Below, piece by piece: positions 16,555 to 24,582 of a stretch of 34,115 nucleotides of DNA (position 1 is its first letter; every line of letters begins with the position of its first letter). Both the position numbers and the translations under genes were made by a program. The DNA is from SG8-40 sp050050435 (GTDB taxonomy: Bacteria > Pseudomonadota > Gammaproteobacteria > Burkholderiales > Eutrophovitaceae). Under the pieces are notes generated by a model. It saw only the letters and a list, made by a program, of their open reading frames with translations. It had not been told where the DNA came from and did no database searches. The stretch is taken from assembly GCA_050050435.1 (NCBI GenBank), contig JASFUE010000003.1, positions 1 through 34,115 of the forward strand, in the 5' to 3' direction.

Positions 16555-18708
16555 ATGGAAAAATCGTTCGCAAGCGAAATCGAGCTACTGCGCCTCGGTA
16601 ATGGAGAGACCTTTCACGGCGAAGGGATACTCGCAATTACCAAAGCCTTGCTGCAATCAGGCGTGTCTTATGTCGGAGGCTATCAGGGCGCACCGGTATC
16701 GCATCTGCTCGACGTCATGGTGCAGTCGGCCGATTATATGGACGAGCTGGGCGTGCACGTGGAAGCCTGTTCCAATGAAGCTTCTGCCGCGGCGATGCTG
16801 GGTGCGTCGATACACTATCCGATCCGCGGCGCCGTGACGTGGAAGTCCATCGTCGGTACCAACGTTGCTGCCGATGCACTGTCGAATCTGTCGTCTCCGG
16901 GCGTAAAGGGTGGCGCGCTGATCGTCGTTGGCGAGGATTACGGTGAAGGCGCCAGCGTCATTCAGGAGCGCACGCATGCCTATGCATTGAAGTCGACCAT
17001 GCTGATGCTCGATCCGCGCCCGGATCTGGCGAACATGGTGCGTATGGTCGAACACGGTTTCCGGCTTTCCGAAACGTCCAACATGCCGGCGATTCTGGAA
17101 TTGCGCATTCGCACCTGTCACGTGCGCGGCAGTTTTGAATGCAGGGACAATCTGGCGCCGGCAATTTCGACGCGACATTTGTTGGAACAACCCGCGGAGT
17201 TTGATTACACCCGGCTGGCTCATCCGCCGGTGACGTTTCGTCACGAGAAGCTGAAAACAGAACAACGCGTACCGGCGGCTCGCGCCTATATCGCTGAACA
17301 CAAACTCAATGAACTGTTTGCGGGCCGGCGCGATGACATCGGCCTGATCGTGCAGGGTGGGTTGTACAACTCGCTTATCCGGGCACTGCAGATGTACGGG
17401 CTTGCCGATGCCTTCGGCGACTCCGAGCTGCCGATACTCGCGCTGAACGTAACCTTTCCGTTGGTGCCTGAAGAAATCGCCGGGTTCTGCCTGGGAAAGC
17501 GCGCCGTGCTGGTGCTCGAGGAAGGCCAACCCGATTTCATCGAGCAGGACATCCTGACGATGCTGCGCCGGCGCGACATCAACACGCCGGTACACGGCAA
17601 GGACATGTTGAGCGAGGCGGGCGAATACACCGTGGAAGTCATGTCGGCAGGACTGGAACTATTCTGCGCGCGTTACCTGCCCGATATCGATATTGCCGAA
17701 GGCAAGGCCTGGCGGGCCGGCAACAATTCCCGGCGTGCCGAAGTTGCGGCAAAACTTGCTGCACCGTTACCGGCGCGCCCGCCCGCATTCTGTATTGGTT
17801 GCCCGGAGCGGCCGGTGTTCGCCGCGCTCAAACTGGCGCAGCGCGACGCCGGACCCGTGCACATTGCGGCAGATATCGGCTGCCACTCATTTGGTACCTT
17901 CGAACCGTTCTCCTTCGGACATTCGATTCTCGGTTATGGCATGAGCCTGGCAAGCCGTGCCGGCGTCTCGCCGATGATGAACCGGCGCGTGCTCGCCGTC
18001 ATGGGCGACGGCGGTTTCTGGCACAACGGTTTGCTCACCGGAGTGCAGTCGGCACTGTTCAACGGCGACGATGCGGTGCTGGTAATTTTCAAGAACGGTT
18101 ACACCTCGGCAACCGGAACCCAGGAAATCATTTCCACGCCGGACGAAGAGGTGAGGGCGAGCGCGCCGCGCAAGAACCAGAGCCTGGTCGATCGCAATAC
18201 CACCATAGAGAAAACACTCGAAGGCCTCGGCGTGCAGTGGATGCGCACGGTGCACACCTACCATGTGGAAAAGGTGCGCAAGGTTTTCGACGAGGCGTTT
18301 ACCAGTGACTTCAATGGTCTCAAGGTCATCGTCGCCGAGGGCGAATGCCAGCTCGAACGCCAACGGCGCATCCGGCCGTGGCTGGCCGGGCTGCTTCGCG
18401 CGGGAAAACGCGTTGAACGTGTCAGATACGGCGTCGATGATGACGTGTGTACCGGAGATCATGCATGCATCCGCTTGTCCGGCTGTCCAACACTGACACT
18501 GAAAGACAATCCTGATCCGCTCAAGGTCGATCCCGTGGCAACGGTGATTGACGGCTGCGTTGGTTGCGGGTTGTGCGGCGAAAATGCCCACGCCGCCACG
18601 CTGTGCCCATCGTTTTACCGGGTGGAAATCATTCGCAACCCGAAGTGGCACGAGCGCGTGGTCGACGGTATGCGTGCCGGTATGCTGCGTTTGCTCGGGT
18701 CAGCGTGA
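16555..18708 (+). CDS. iorA: Indolepyruvate ferredoxin oxidoreductase, alpha subunit
   Basis: This 717-residue enzyme subunit oxidatively decarboxylates arylpyruvates such as indolepyruvate to aryl-acetyl-CoA, passing electrons to ferredoxin. The N-terminal pyrimidine-binding domain includes GGYQGAPVSHLLD and the EACSNEASAAAMLGAS region. The thiamine diphosphate domain shows CIGCPERP at 413-420 and GDGGFWHNG near 484-492. The C-terminal ferredoxin-like part has one complete cluster motif (C668, C671, C674, C684-Pro) and a second, altered motif with only C632, C638 and C644 spaced by five residues. I recall this altered form from other proteobacterial members. It is followed four bases later by iorB. 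Its likely role is degradation of aromatic amino acids. Confidence 0.9.
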   Translation: MEKSFASEIELLRLGNGETFHGEGILAITKALLQSGVSYVGGYQGAPVSHLLDVMVQSADYMDELGVHVEACSNEASAAAMLGASIHYPIRGAVTWKSIVGTNVAADALSNLSSPGVKGGALIVVGEDYGEGASVIQERTHAYALKSTMLMLDPRPDLANMVRMVEHGFRLSETSNMPAILELRIRTCHVRGSFECRDNLAPAISTRHLLEQPAEFDYTRLAHPPVTFRHEKLKTEQRVPAARAYIAEHKLNELFAGRRDDIGLIVQGGLYNSLIRALQMYGLADAFGDSELPILALNVTFPLVPEEIAGFCLGKRAVLVLEEGQPDFIEQDILTMLRRRDINTPVHGKDMLSEAGEYTVEVMSAGLELFCARYLPDIDIAEGKAWRAGNNSRRAEVAAKLAAPLPARPPAFCIGCPERPVFAALKLAQRDAGPVHIAADIGCHSFGTFEPFSFGHSILGYGMSLASRAGVSPMMNRRVLAVMGDGGFWHNGLLTGVQSALFNGDDAVLVIFKNGYTSATGTQEIISTPDEEVRASAPRKNQSLVDRNTTIEKTLEGLGVQWMRTVHTYHVEKVRKVFDEAFTSDFNGLKVIVAEGECQLERQRRIRPWLAGLLRAGKRVERVRYGVDDDVCTGDHACIRLSGCPTLTLKDNPDPLKVDPVATVIDGCVGCGLCGENAHAATLCPSFYRVEIIRNPKWHERVVDGMRAGMLRLLGSA

Positions 18709-18712
18709 GCAG

Positions 18713-20317
18713 ATGAGTTCGATGGCAGACACCAACACGCACCGCCCCATTACCTTGCTGATCTGCGCGCTTGGCGGCGAGGGCGGAGGCGTACTGGTCG
18801 AGTGGCTGGTACGCACGGCAACCACCTGCGGTTTTGCCGCGCAAAGCACCTCGATACCGGGTGTGGCGCAGCGCACCGGTTCGACCACTTACTACATCGA
18901 GATTTTCCCCGTGCCGCTGTCGGAGCTGGGCGACAGGCGGCCGGTATTCAGTCTTTACCCCGTGGCTGGCGCGCTGGACATACTGGTGTCGTCAGAGTTG
19001 CTGGAGACAGTGCGCCAGATCAGCAACGGCATGGTCTGCGCCGAGCGGACCCATGTCCTGACGTCGACTTCACGCACCTTCACGACTGCGGAGAAAATGC
19101 AACTGGCCGATGGCCGTATCGACGGGCAGGAACTGCTCGAAGTGATTCGCGGCTACAGCCGTTCCTGTCATGCCATGGACATGTCGGCGTTGGCGCGCGA
19201 TGCCGGTACTGTCGTCAGCGCGGTGTTGATGGGTGTGATTGCCGGCAGCGGATTGCTGCCGTTTCCCCGTGAGGCATTCGAGTCGACCATCGGCCAGTCA
19301 GCGCGGGGGGTGGACGCCAGCTTGCGAGGGTTTGCGCAGGCTTTCGAGCGGGTGCAGAAGACAACCGGCGAACAACCGCCATCGCAAGGCACAGTTTCGC
19401 AAGCAACGGCGCCGCTTGCCGAATTGCCCCAGTCGATACGGGACGATTTCCCGAAAACGCTGCACGATATGCTGGCGCTCGGTTACGCCCGTTGCCTCGA
19501 GTACCAGGATGCGGGCTACGCCAGGCTTTTTACCGATCGTCTGAAACAGATTCTGGAAGCCGAGCGCCTTGCCGATGCGGCTGGCCGGCATGGGTTCGCT
19601 GCTACGCGAGAGGCGGCGCGCTATCTGGCACTGTGGATGGCCTTTGATGACATCGTCAGGGTGGCCGATCTCAAATCGCGTGCCAGCCGGTTTGACCGCA
19701 TTCGTGGCGAGGTCAAGGCCGGGCCGGACGAGTTGCTCCGGGTGCATGACTATTTCAAACCCGGCGTTCCCGAAATCGCGGGGCTGTTGCCCGGACCGCT
19801 CGCGCACAGGTTGTTACGTTACGACACGCGTCGTCTTAGCGCGGGCAAGGCGCCGATTGCTTTTTCGCTCAAACTGGCAGCGAGTTCGGTCACCGGTTTC
19901 GCCGCACTGCGCATCCTTGCCAGTCTCCGGTGGTTGCGCAAACGCAGCCTGCGTTACTGGCAGGAGCAGGACATGATCGGACGCTGGCTCGATGGTATCC
20001 GCGCCGGTTTTCAATCAGACTGGCAAACCGGTTTTGAAGTGGCGTGTTGCGCGCATCTGATCAAGGGTTACGGGTCTACCAATGAGCGCGGCAAGGCGAA
20101 TCTCATGCATGTGCTCGATCATTTGCTGAGCGCCGAATACGAAAGCGCCAGTGCACGCGCCAGCGCGATACGCGCGGCGCGCGAAGCCGCGCAGACTGAC
20201 GATACCGGCAAGGCGCTGGATAACACGCTCGCACAACTCGGCGCCCCGGCCCGGGAAGTGAAAGGGCAACCTGTTGTCTGGATGAAAAAGCCGCAGCGCA
20301 CCGGCACGCGGGCCTGA
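18713..20317 (+). CDS. iorB: Indolepyruvate oxidoreductase beta subunit family protein
   Basis: This 534-residue protein is the partner of IorA. Residues about 10-200 form the pyruvate:ferredoxin oxidoreductase gamma-type domain, with LGGEGGGVLVEWLVRTAT near 20-37 and SIPGVAQRTGSTTYYIEI near 47-64. The rest, about 300 residues, is the extra C-terminal domain (DUF6537-like) seen in the long proteobacterial form; classical archaeal IorB is only about 200 residues. The start at 18713 (ATG) lies four bases after the iorA stop; ATG at 18722 is an alternative. Both genes almost certainly form one transcript. An open frame runs further upstream but overlaps the end of iorA. Confidence 0.87.
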   Translation: MSSMADTNTHRPITLLICALGGEGGGVLVEWLVRTATTCGFAAQSTSIPGVAQRTGSTTYYIEIFPVPLSELGDRRPVFSLYPVAGALDILVSSELLETVRQISNGMVCAERTHVLTSTSRTFTTAEKMQLADGRIDGQELLEVIRGYSRSCHAMDMSALARDAGTVVSAVLMGVIAGSGLLPFPREAFESTIGQSARGVDASLRGFAQAFERVQKTTGEQPPSQGTVSQATAPLAELPQSIRDDFPKTLHDMLALGYARCLEYQDAGYARLFTDRLKQILEAERLADAAGRHGFAATREAARYLALWMAFDDIVRVADLKSRASRFDRIRGEVKAGPDELLRVHDYFKPGVPEIAGLLPGPLAHRLLRYDTRRLSAGKAPIAFSLKLAASSVTGFAALRILASLRWLRKRSLRYWQEQDMIGRWLDGIRAGFQSDWQTGFEVACCAHLIKGYGSTNERGKANLMHVLDHLLSAEYESASARASAIRAAREAAQTDDTGKALDNTLAQLGAPAREVKGQPVVWMKKPQRTGTRA

Positions 20318-20364
20318 ACTGCCCGCCGTGGCGAAGCAGGTCGCAGGCGTGGGTGGCGTTTCGT

Positions 20365-20571
20365 TCAGTTGCGGCCGCCGCAACTGCGCGGTTGATCAAA
20401 CACAACACCGAAGGCGGGATTACGCTCGCTGTGGTAGCGCCCGACCAGAACCCCGGCAGTGATTGCGTTCAGCCCCTTCGGGTGTTTCTCTGACGGCTGG
20501 AATTGCACCCCGGGATATTCGCGCGAGAGTGTTTCGGTCCACTCTTCGAGTGAGTGGAAAACCTGGCTCAT
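20365..20571 (-). CDS. Small hypothetical protein
   Basis: This 68-residue protein is not recognised. It has no signal peptide or membrane helix. It starts with an acidic, aromatic-rich segment (HSLEEWTETLSREYPG) and has a basic end with one cysteine (RSCGGRN). Its ATG at 20571 overlaps by four bases the stop of the upstream secreted protein gene, and this coupling is the main reason for accepting it. Function unknown. Confidence 0.5.
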   Translation of the reverse strand: MSQVFHSLEEWTETLSREYPGVQFQPSEKHPKGLNAITAGVLVGRYHSERNPAFGVVFDQPRSCGGRN

Positions 20572-21023
20572 TTGCAGTTACCGTTGCAAAGGATCACGCG
20601 CTGCGCGCAGTTGATCCGCTCAAACGCTTCGGCGGCAGCGGGATCGTTATCGCTTCCCGAGTGAAACATCAGTGCATTGTTGCACTGTCTGTGCGCTGTG
20701 ACATAAGCCGGCACGCCCATCCATTCGACATTGGAGCAACCGGGGTTGCCGACTCCGAACTGGATTCCAAGCTCGTAGGTGGCGCAAAACACGCCCCGGT
20801 GCTGGACGTTTCCCTCAATGTGCCAGTCTCCGTTCTGCAACAGCCACGCACGGGCGTTGCCAAAGAAGAAATCGAGCCTGGACGGCGCGCCAGGTACGCC
20901 GACCTGGTTTGTTCGGCGCGGCTCGGAAGCGAGCTTGCGCACTTCTTCGTCGGCGCTCGCCTGAGCGACCAATGCGCTGCTGCTGATAATGAGAAGCAGG
21001 GTTATGATGACGCGTTGCACCAA
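20568..21023 (-). CDS. Small secreted cysteine-containing hypothetical protein
   Basis: This 151-residue protein begins with a clear Sec signal peptide (MVQRVIITLLLIISSSALVAQASA, cleavage near residue 24). The mature part has six cysteines, three of them in the last 15 residues (NCAQRVILCNGNCK), which suggests disulfide bonds in the periplasm or outside the cell. I recognise no family. The start is 101 bases from the divergent CBS-domain gene, so the two share a control region. The plus-strand open frame across the same bases lacks a plausible protein. The gene is translationally coupled to the 68-residue gene downstream. Confidence 0.6.
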   Translation of the reverse strand: MVQRVIITLLLIISSSALVAQASADEEVRKLASEPRRTNQVGVPGAPSRLDFFFGNARAWLLQNGDWHIEGNVQHRGVFCATYELGIQFGVGNPGCSNVEWMGVPAYVTAHRQCNNALMFHSGSDNDPAAAEAFERINCAQRVILCNGNCK

Positions 21024-21060
21024 GTCAATCTAACACGGCCGGCCGGGGTGGACCAGCAGA

Positions 21061-21089
21061 TTGACAAGCCACCGGGGTGGCTTAATACT
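21061..21089 (+). promoter_or_regulatory. Sigma70 promoter with inverted repeat filling the spacer
   Basis: A perfect -35 box TTGACA (21061-21066) and AATACT (21084-21089) are 17 bases apart. The spacer is a dyad: AAGCCACC and GGTGGCTT, eight-base arms around GG at 21066-21083. This is a likely operator whose occupation would block RNA polymerase. The promoter points at the CBS-domain gene, whose ATG is 36 bases beyond the -10 box. Confidence 0.6.
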
Positions 21090-21124
21090 GACTGTCCCCT
21101 TTGAAGGGTGCTACGGAGGCATCG

Positions 21125-21553
21125 ATGAGAAGCGTACAGCACTTGCTTGAGGAAAAGCCGCAGCAGATTTTGTCCATTGGCCCGGATGCGAGCGTACTGG
21201 ATGCGCTGAAGCTCATGGCCGAAAAAGACGTCGGTGCCCTGGTGGTGCTCGACGGAGAAAAGCTCATTGGCATCTTTTCCGAACGCGATTATGCGCGCAA
21301 GATCATTCTTTTCGGGAAGTCTTCTAAGGACACCCCAGTGAGTGCGATCATGACGCAGAAAGTAGTCTGCGTTCGCCCGGAACAGACCGCGGAAGAGTGC
21401 ATGGCGCTGATGACGCAAAAACGGGTTCGTCACCTGCCGGTGCTGTCCGAGAAGAAAGTGATTGGCATCATCTCGATCGGCGACGTAGTCAGGGCGATGC
21501 TGACCGATCAGCAGCGCACGATAGAACAGTTGGAACAGTACATCATGAGTTGA
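21125..21553 (+). CDS. Tandem CBS-domain protein
   Basis: This 142-residue cytosolic protein consists of two CBS motifs forming one Bateman module. The first (about 10-65) contains GALVVLDGEKLIGIFSERDYA, of which the FSERD segment is typical; the second (about 74-130) contains HLPVLSEKKVIGIISIGDVV. Such modules bind adenosine nucleotides or NADH and regulate partner proteins. Here there is no other domain, so the partner is unknown. The ATG at 21125 is preferred because ACGGAGG precedes it; an in-frame TTG lies at 21101. It is driven by a good promoter and may be the first gene of a unit reaching pxpA, with short gaps of 19 and 33 bases. Confidence 0.88.
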   Translation: MRSVQHLLEEKPQQILSIGPDASVLDALKLMAEKDVGALVVLDGEKLIGIFSERDYARKIILFGKSSKDTPVSAIMTQKVVCVRPEQTAEECMALMTQKRVRHLPVLSEKKVIGIISIGDVVRAMLTDQQRTIEQLEQYIMS

Positions 21554-21572
21554 AAGGAATACGCACCGATTC

Positions 21573-21833
21573 ATGCTTTGCCGGCAAACACTGATTCTGG
21601 TCGTTTTTTTGGCATGCGGCGTGGCTGCGTGCAAATCGCAGGAGTCATTGACCGCAAAGCAGGTCGGTTGCTCGACACGCGATGTGACGATTATTCCAAG
21701 CGAGTATTCCCGCGCCGGTTCGCTTACCCGGTGGTGCGCGATGTGCGGTAATGACACTTTTGTCTGCGTAAGTAATCCGCAGCGCGATCCTGTTGTGTGC
21801 CGCAAGGTGGAAGTCGGGCCGCCATGCGAATGA
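21573..21833 (+). CDS. Small cysteine-rich putative lipoprotein
   Basis: This 86-residue protein has a lipoprotein-type signal ending in GVAAC, which gives a lipidated Cys20. The mature part has six further cysteines (33, 55, 58, 65, 76 and 85), including a CAMC pair, so it is probably disulfide-bonded or metal-binding in the cell envelope. I do not recognise the family. It starts 19 bases after the CBS gene and ends 33 bases before pxpB, on the same strand, so it is likely co-transcribed. Confidence 0.65.
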   Translation: MLCRQTLILVVFLACGVAACKSQESLTAKQVGCSTRDVTIIPSEYSRAGSLTRWCAMCGNDTFVCVSNPQRDPVVCRKVEVGPPCE

Positions 21834-21866
21834 GGCGGAAGATGCAGGCGGCATCATTCAGGGAGA

Positions 21867-22592
21867 GTGGTTTCGGCAACGGCTGATTTGAGCTTTTCGC
21901 CCCTGGGCGACCGGGCGTTGGTGCTCGAGGTGGGTAATCGCGTCGATGCGGCAACGACGGCGTGTATTCGAGCGCTTGCCGATTATCTTGCCGGGCTCGA
22001 TTTGCCGGGGGTAGTCGATTTCGTGCCCGCCTTGACCTCGATCGGCATTCACTATGACCCGGAGCAGTGGCACGACGAGGCCGGAACGCGCACGCCTTAT
22101 GAGTTGCTGGTTGCACGTTTACAGAGCGTGTTGCCGGATCTGGCGACACTGGAAATGTCCGAAGGCACCTTGCACGAAGTGCCGGTGTGTTATGAGCCCG
22201 AATTTGCCGAAGACTTGCCTGCGCTGGCCAGCGCGCAAGGTTTGTCACGCGATGAGCTCGTACAGATTCACAGCCGCGCCACCTACACCGTTTACATGAT
22301 CGGGTTTGCGCCCGGATTTGCCTATCTTGGTCCGCTGGACCAGCGACTGATGACACCAAGGCGGCAGACGCCGCGCGCGCGTGTGCCGGCCGGGAGTGTT
22401 GCCGTAGCCAACGAGTACACCGGCATTTATCCGGCGCCATTGCCCGGCGGCTGGCATATCATCGGGCGTACCCCGCTGCAACTGTTTGATCCGGCTAACG
22501 AGCGCCCATCACTACTCGGTGCTGGTGATCGGGTAAAGTTCGTGCCGATCAACGCCACCGAATTCCGCAATCTGCGGCGGCGCAAGCCATGA
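21867..22592 (+). CDS. pxpB: 5-oxoprolinase subunit PxpB
   Basis: This 241-residue protein is the KipI-like subunit of the ATP-dependent 5-oxoprolinase PxpABC, which opens 5-oxoproline to glutamate. Family segments include GDRALVLEVG near 14-23, FAPGFAYLGPLD near 148-159, PRARVPAGSVAVANEYTGIY near 170-189, and PGGWHIIGRTPLQLFDP. The GTG at 21867 is taken as start, although its AGGGAG is only two bases away; an in-frame TTG at 21888 is possible. The stop overlaps the pxpC start by four bases. Having pxpB, pxpC and pxpA together strongly supports the 5-oxoprolinase role over the B. subtilis kinase-inhibitor role. Confidence 0.93.
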   Translation: MVSATADLSFSPLGDRALVLEVGNRVDAATTACIRALADYLAGLDLPGVVDFVPALTSIGIHYDPEQWHDEAGTRTPYELLVARLQSVLPDLATLEMSEGTLHEVPVCYEPEFAEDLPALASAQGLSRDELVQIHSRATYTVYMIGFAPGFAYLGPLDQRLMTPRRQTPRARVPAGSVAVANEYTGIYPAPLPGGWHIIGRTPLQLFDPANERPSLLGAGDRVKFVPINATEFRNLRRRKP

Positions 22593-23590
22593 CGGTCGAA
22601 GTGATTCGCGCAGGTTTGCTGACGACGGTGCAGGATCTTGGCCGCTACGGCGCGCAACGCTTCGGTGTGCCGGTCAGCGGAGCGATGGACACGCGTTCGC
22701 TGCGCATAGCCAATCTGCTGGTGGGCAATGAGCAGGGTGCGGCAGCACTCGAGGTGACGTTGGTTGGCCCGTCTCTGCTCTTTGATTCGGATGCGCTGAT
22801 CGCCGTGTGCGGCGGCGATTTGAGCCCTGTCGTCGATGGGCGGCCGCTGCCGATGAACCGGCCGGTGTGGATTGCGCGCGGCAGTCTGCTTTCGTTCGGG
22901 CAACCGCTGGCCGGGTGCCGGGCCTACGTGGCCTTTGCCGGCGGCATCGATGTGGCACTGGTGCTGGCCTCACGTTCGACTTATTTGCGAACCGGATTTG
23001 GCGGCGTTAAAGGGCGTGCTGTAACGAAGGGCGATCGCATCAATGCGGTGGCGGGCGAGGTTTCGCATTTTCTGCAATTGCTCGACTCGGCTTCGTTTGC
23101 CAGCAGTGGTTTTGCCGCGCCGAAATGGTCCGTGCGCGTCGATTCCGGCCGGATGCTTGCGCGGCCGCAGCGCATTCGATTCATTGCCGGACGCCACTGG
23201 GAACTGCTGGCGCCGGCGGTGCGTGAAATGTTCGTCGAGGAAAAGTTTCGCGTTGGCGCGGCGTCCGATCGAATGGGATATCGGCTCGAAGGCGTTGGCC
23301 TTGAGCGGCACGAGTACGGGAACATCGTTTCAGAGGCAGTCGCATTCGGAACAATCCAGCTGCCACCGGACGGTAATCCCATCATCCTGATGGCGGACCG
23401 CCAGACTGTCGGCGGTTATCCGCGCATCGGCGAGGTGGCAAGCGTGGATCTGCCGCTGCTTGCACAGCTGAAACCGGGAGACATGCTTGAATTTGAGCAA
23501 ATATCGCTGTCAGAAGCGCATAATCTTTCCCATGTACAGGAAAAAGCGCTGGCCCGGATAGACGCCGCAATCGCTGCGGCGAGGCGCTGA
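22589..23590 (+). CDS. pxpC: 5-oxoprolinase subunit PxpC
   Basis: This 333-residue protein is the KipA-like (biotin-dependent carboxyltransferase-like) subunit of 5-oxoprolinase. The N-terminus shows TVQDLGRYGAQRFGVPVSG, and further on come GPSLLFDSDALIAVCGGD and the C-terminal RIGEVASVDLPLLAQLKPGD, all typical. It partners PxpB in ATP-dependent cleavage of 5-oxoproline. The ATG overlaps the pxpB stop, and the pxpA ATG follows the pxpC stop with no gap. Length is normal for the family. Confidence 0.93.
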   Translation: MTVEVIRAGLLTTVQDLGRYGAQRFGVPVSGAMDTRSLRIANLLVGNEQGAAALEVTLVGPSLLFDSDALIAVCGGDLSPVVDGRPLPMNRPVWIARGSLLSFGQPLAGCRAYVAFAGGIDVALVLASRSTYLRTGFGGVKGRAVTKGDRINAVAGEVSHFLQLLDSASFASSGFAAPKWSVRVDSGRMLARPQRIRFIAGRHWELLAPAVREMFVEEKFRVGAASDRMGYRLEGVGLERHEYGNIVSEAVAFGTIQLPPDGNPIILMADRQTVGGYPRIGEVASVDLPLLAQLKPGDMLEFEQISLSEAHNLSHVQEKALARIDAAIAAARR

Positions 23591-24370
23591 ATGCACGAGA
23601 TGACCAGGTATATCGATCTGAATTGCGACATTGGCGAGTACGACAGCGAGGAAGGCGCGTTGCGCGAAGCCGCGATCCTGCCGCATGTCAGTTCAGCCAA
23701 TATCGCCTGCGGGTTGCATGCCGGTGATGCGCGGGTGATGCGCAAGACCATGCGCGCGGCCAGTGAACTGGGCATCGCCGTTGGCGCGCATCCGTCGCTG
23801 GCAGACCGTGAAAATTTCGGCCGGCGCGAGATTGTCCACAGTGCTGATGAAATCTACGAGCTGACGCTGTATCAGATCGGGGCTTCCGCTGCACTCGCAG
23901 AGGCCGTGGGTGAGCGGCTCAACCACGTGAAACCGCACGGCGCCTTGTACAACATGGCGGCACGCGATCGTGCGCTCGCTGATGCCATTGCCCATGCGGT
24001 CCGTGATTTCGATGCCGGGCTGGTCGTGTTCGGCTTGTCCGGGTCGGAAATAGTTGCCGCTGCCGAGGCAGTCGGTTTGAAATGCGCCAGCGAAGTATTC
24101 GCCGACCGCCGTTATGAATCGGATGGCAAACTGGCCTCGCGTACGCAAGCCGATGCGCTGATTGAAGACGTAGAGGAAGCAGCCCGGCAGGTACTGGATA
24201 TGATCGAGCACGGTTTTGTGCGCGCACGTGATGGCAGCAAAGTGACGGTTCGCCCTGACACGGTCTGTATCCACGGTGACGCACCGACAGCACCGGCATT
24301 TGCACAGCATCTGGCGCGAATGCTCGCCGAGGCCGGAATTATGCTGCGCGCTGTTAACCGGGGCGATTAG
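23591..24370 (+). CDS. pxpA: 5-oxoprolinase subunit PxpA (LamB/YcsF family)
   Basis: This 259-residue protein has the LamB/YcsF fold. The N-terminal DLNCDIGEYDSEEG near 9-22, the SSANIACGLHAGD segment, VGAHPSLADRENFGRRE and VKPHGALYN near 113-121 carry the conserved acidic and histidine residues. It completes the PxpABC 5-oxoprolinase, which removes 5-oxoproline formed spontaneously from glutamine or glutamate. The gene begins directly after the pxpC stop. Its stop codon lies inside the first copy of a 15-base repeat array (GATTAG is both the last codon plus stop and the repeat start). A terminator follows at 24502-24527. Confidence 0.94.
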   Translation: MHEMTRYIDLNCDIGEYDSEEGALREAAILPHVSSANIACGLHAGDARVMRKTMRAASELGIAVGAHPSLADRENFGRREIVHSADEIYELTLYQIGASAALAEAVGERLNHVKPHGALYNMAARDRALADAIAHAVRDFDAGLVVFGLSGSEIVAAAEAVGLKCASEVFADRRYESDGKLASRTQADALIEDVEEAARQVLDMIEHGFVRARDGSKVTVRPDTVCIHGDAPTAPAFAQHLARMLAEAGIMLRAVNRGD

Positions 24371-24468
24371 AACCGGGACCATTGCAATTGCGTTGATTAG
24401 AACCGGTTCGTCTGATACCGGGCTGATGGTAACTGGTGTGATGATAGCCGGCCTCGACTGTAATCGGC
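24365..24468. repeat. Degenerate 15-bp tandem repeat array after pxpA
   Basis: The motif GATTAGAACCGG occurs at 24365-24376 and exactly at 24395-24406, two periods later. Related cores follow at 15-base steps: ACCGG at 24417, ACTGG at 24432, GCCGG at 24447, then ATCGG at 24463. One unit (24380-24394) is strongly diverged. The array begins inside the pxpA stop codon and ends 13 bases before TATAAT. Confidence 0.65.
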
Positions 24469-24480
24469 CGGCAAATACTC

Positions 24481-24486
24481 TATAAT
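24481..24486 (+). promoter_or_regulatory. Perfect -10 box upstream of a terminator
   Basis: TATAAT at 24481-24486 is a perfect -10 hexamer. The -35 position at 17 bases (CTGTAA) is weak and overlaps the end of the repeat array. A transcript from here would meet the terminator at 24502 within about ten bases, so the promoter would need read-through to reach the gene at 24583. Confidence 0.35.
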
Positions 24487-24501
24487 CGCAGGGTTGTTCT
24501 G

Positions 24502-24527
24502 GCCGCCGAGGGCATCGGCGGCTTTTT
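24502..24527 (+). terminator. Intrinsic terminator
   Basis: GCCGCCGA (24502-24509) and TCGGCGGC (24515-24522) form a perfect eight-base GC-rich stem with loop GGGCA, followed by TTTTT (24523-24527). It would end the pxpBCA transcript; it could also act as an attenuator for the gene at 24583. Confidence 0.8.
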
Positions 24528-24582
24528 CGTTATGTCGGCCCCGCCATCTCGCGCGGGTGGCCACTGAAACCGGATCACCAAG

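Noticed and set aside
16657..17595. Long open frame antisense to iorA (about 312 codons)
   Set aside because: It is the mirror of a GC-rich coding frame; composition is rich in Arg, His and Gln and there is no domain or start signal.
20463..21104. Plus-strand frame of 213 codons across the small secreted gene
   Set aside because: The minus-strand frame has a clear signal peptide and disulfide-type cysteines; the plus-strand product has neither a signal nor a family pattern.
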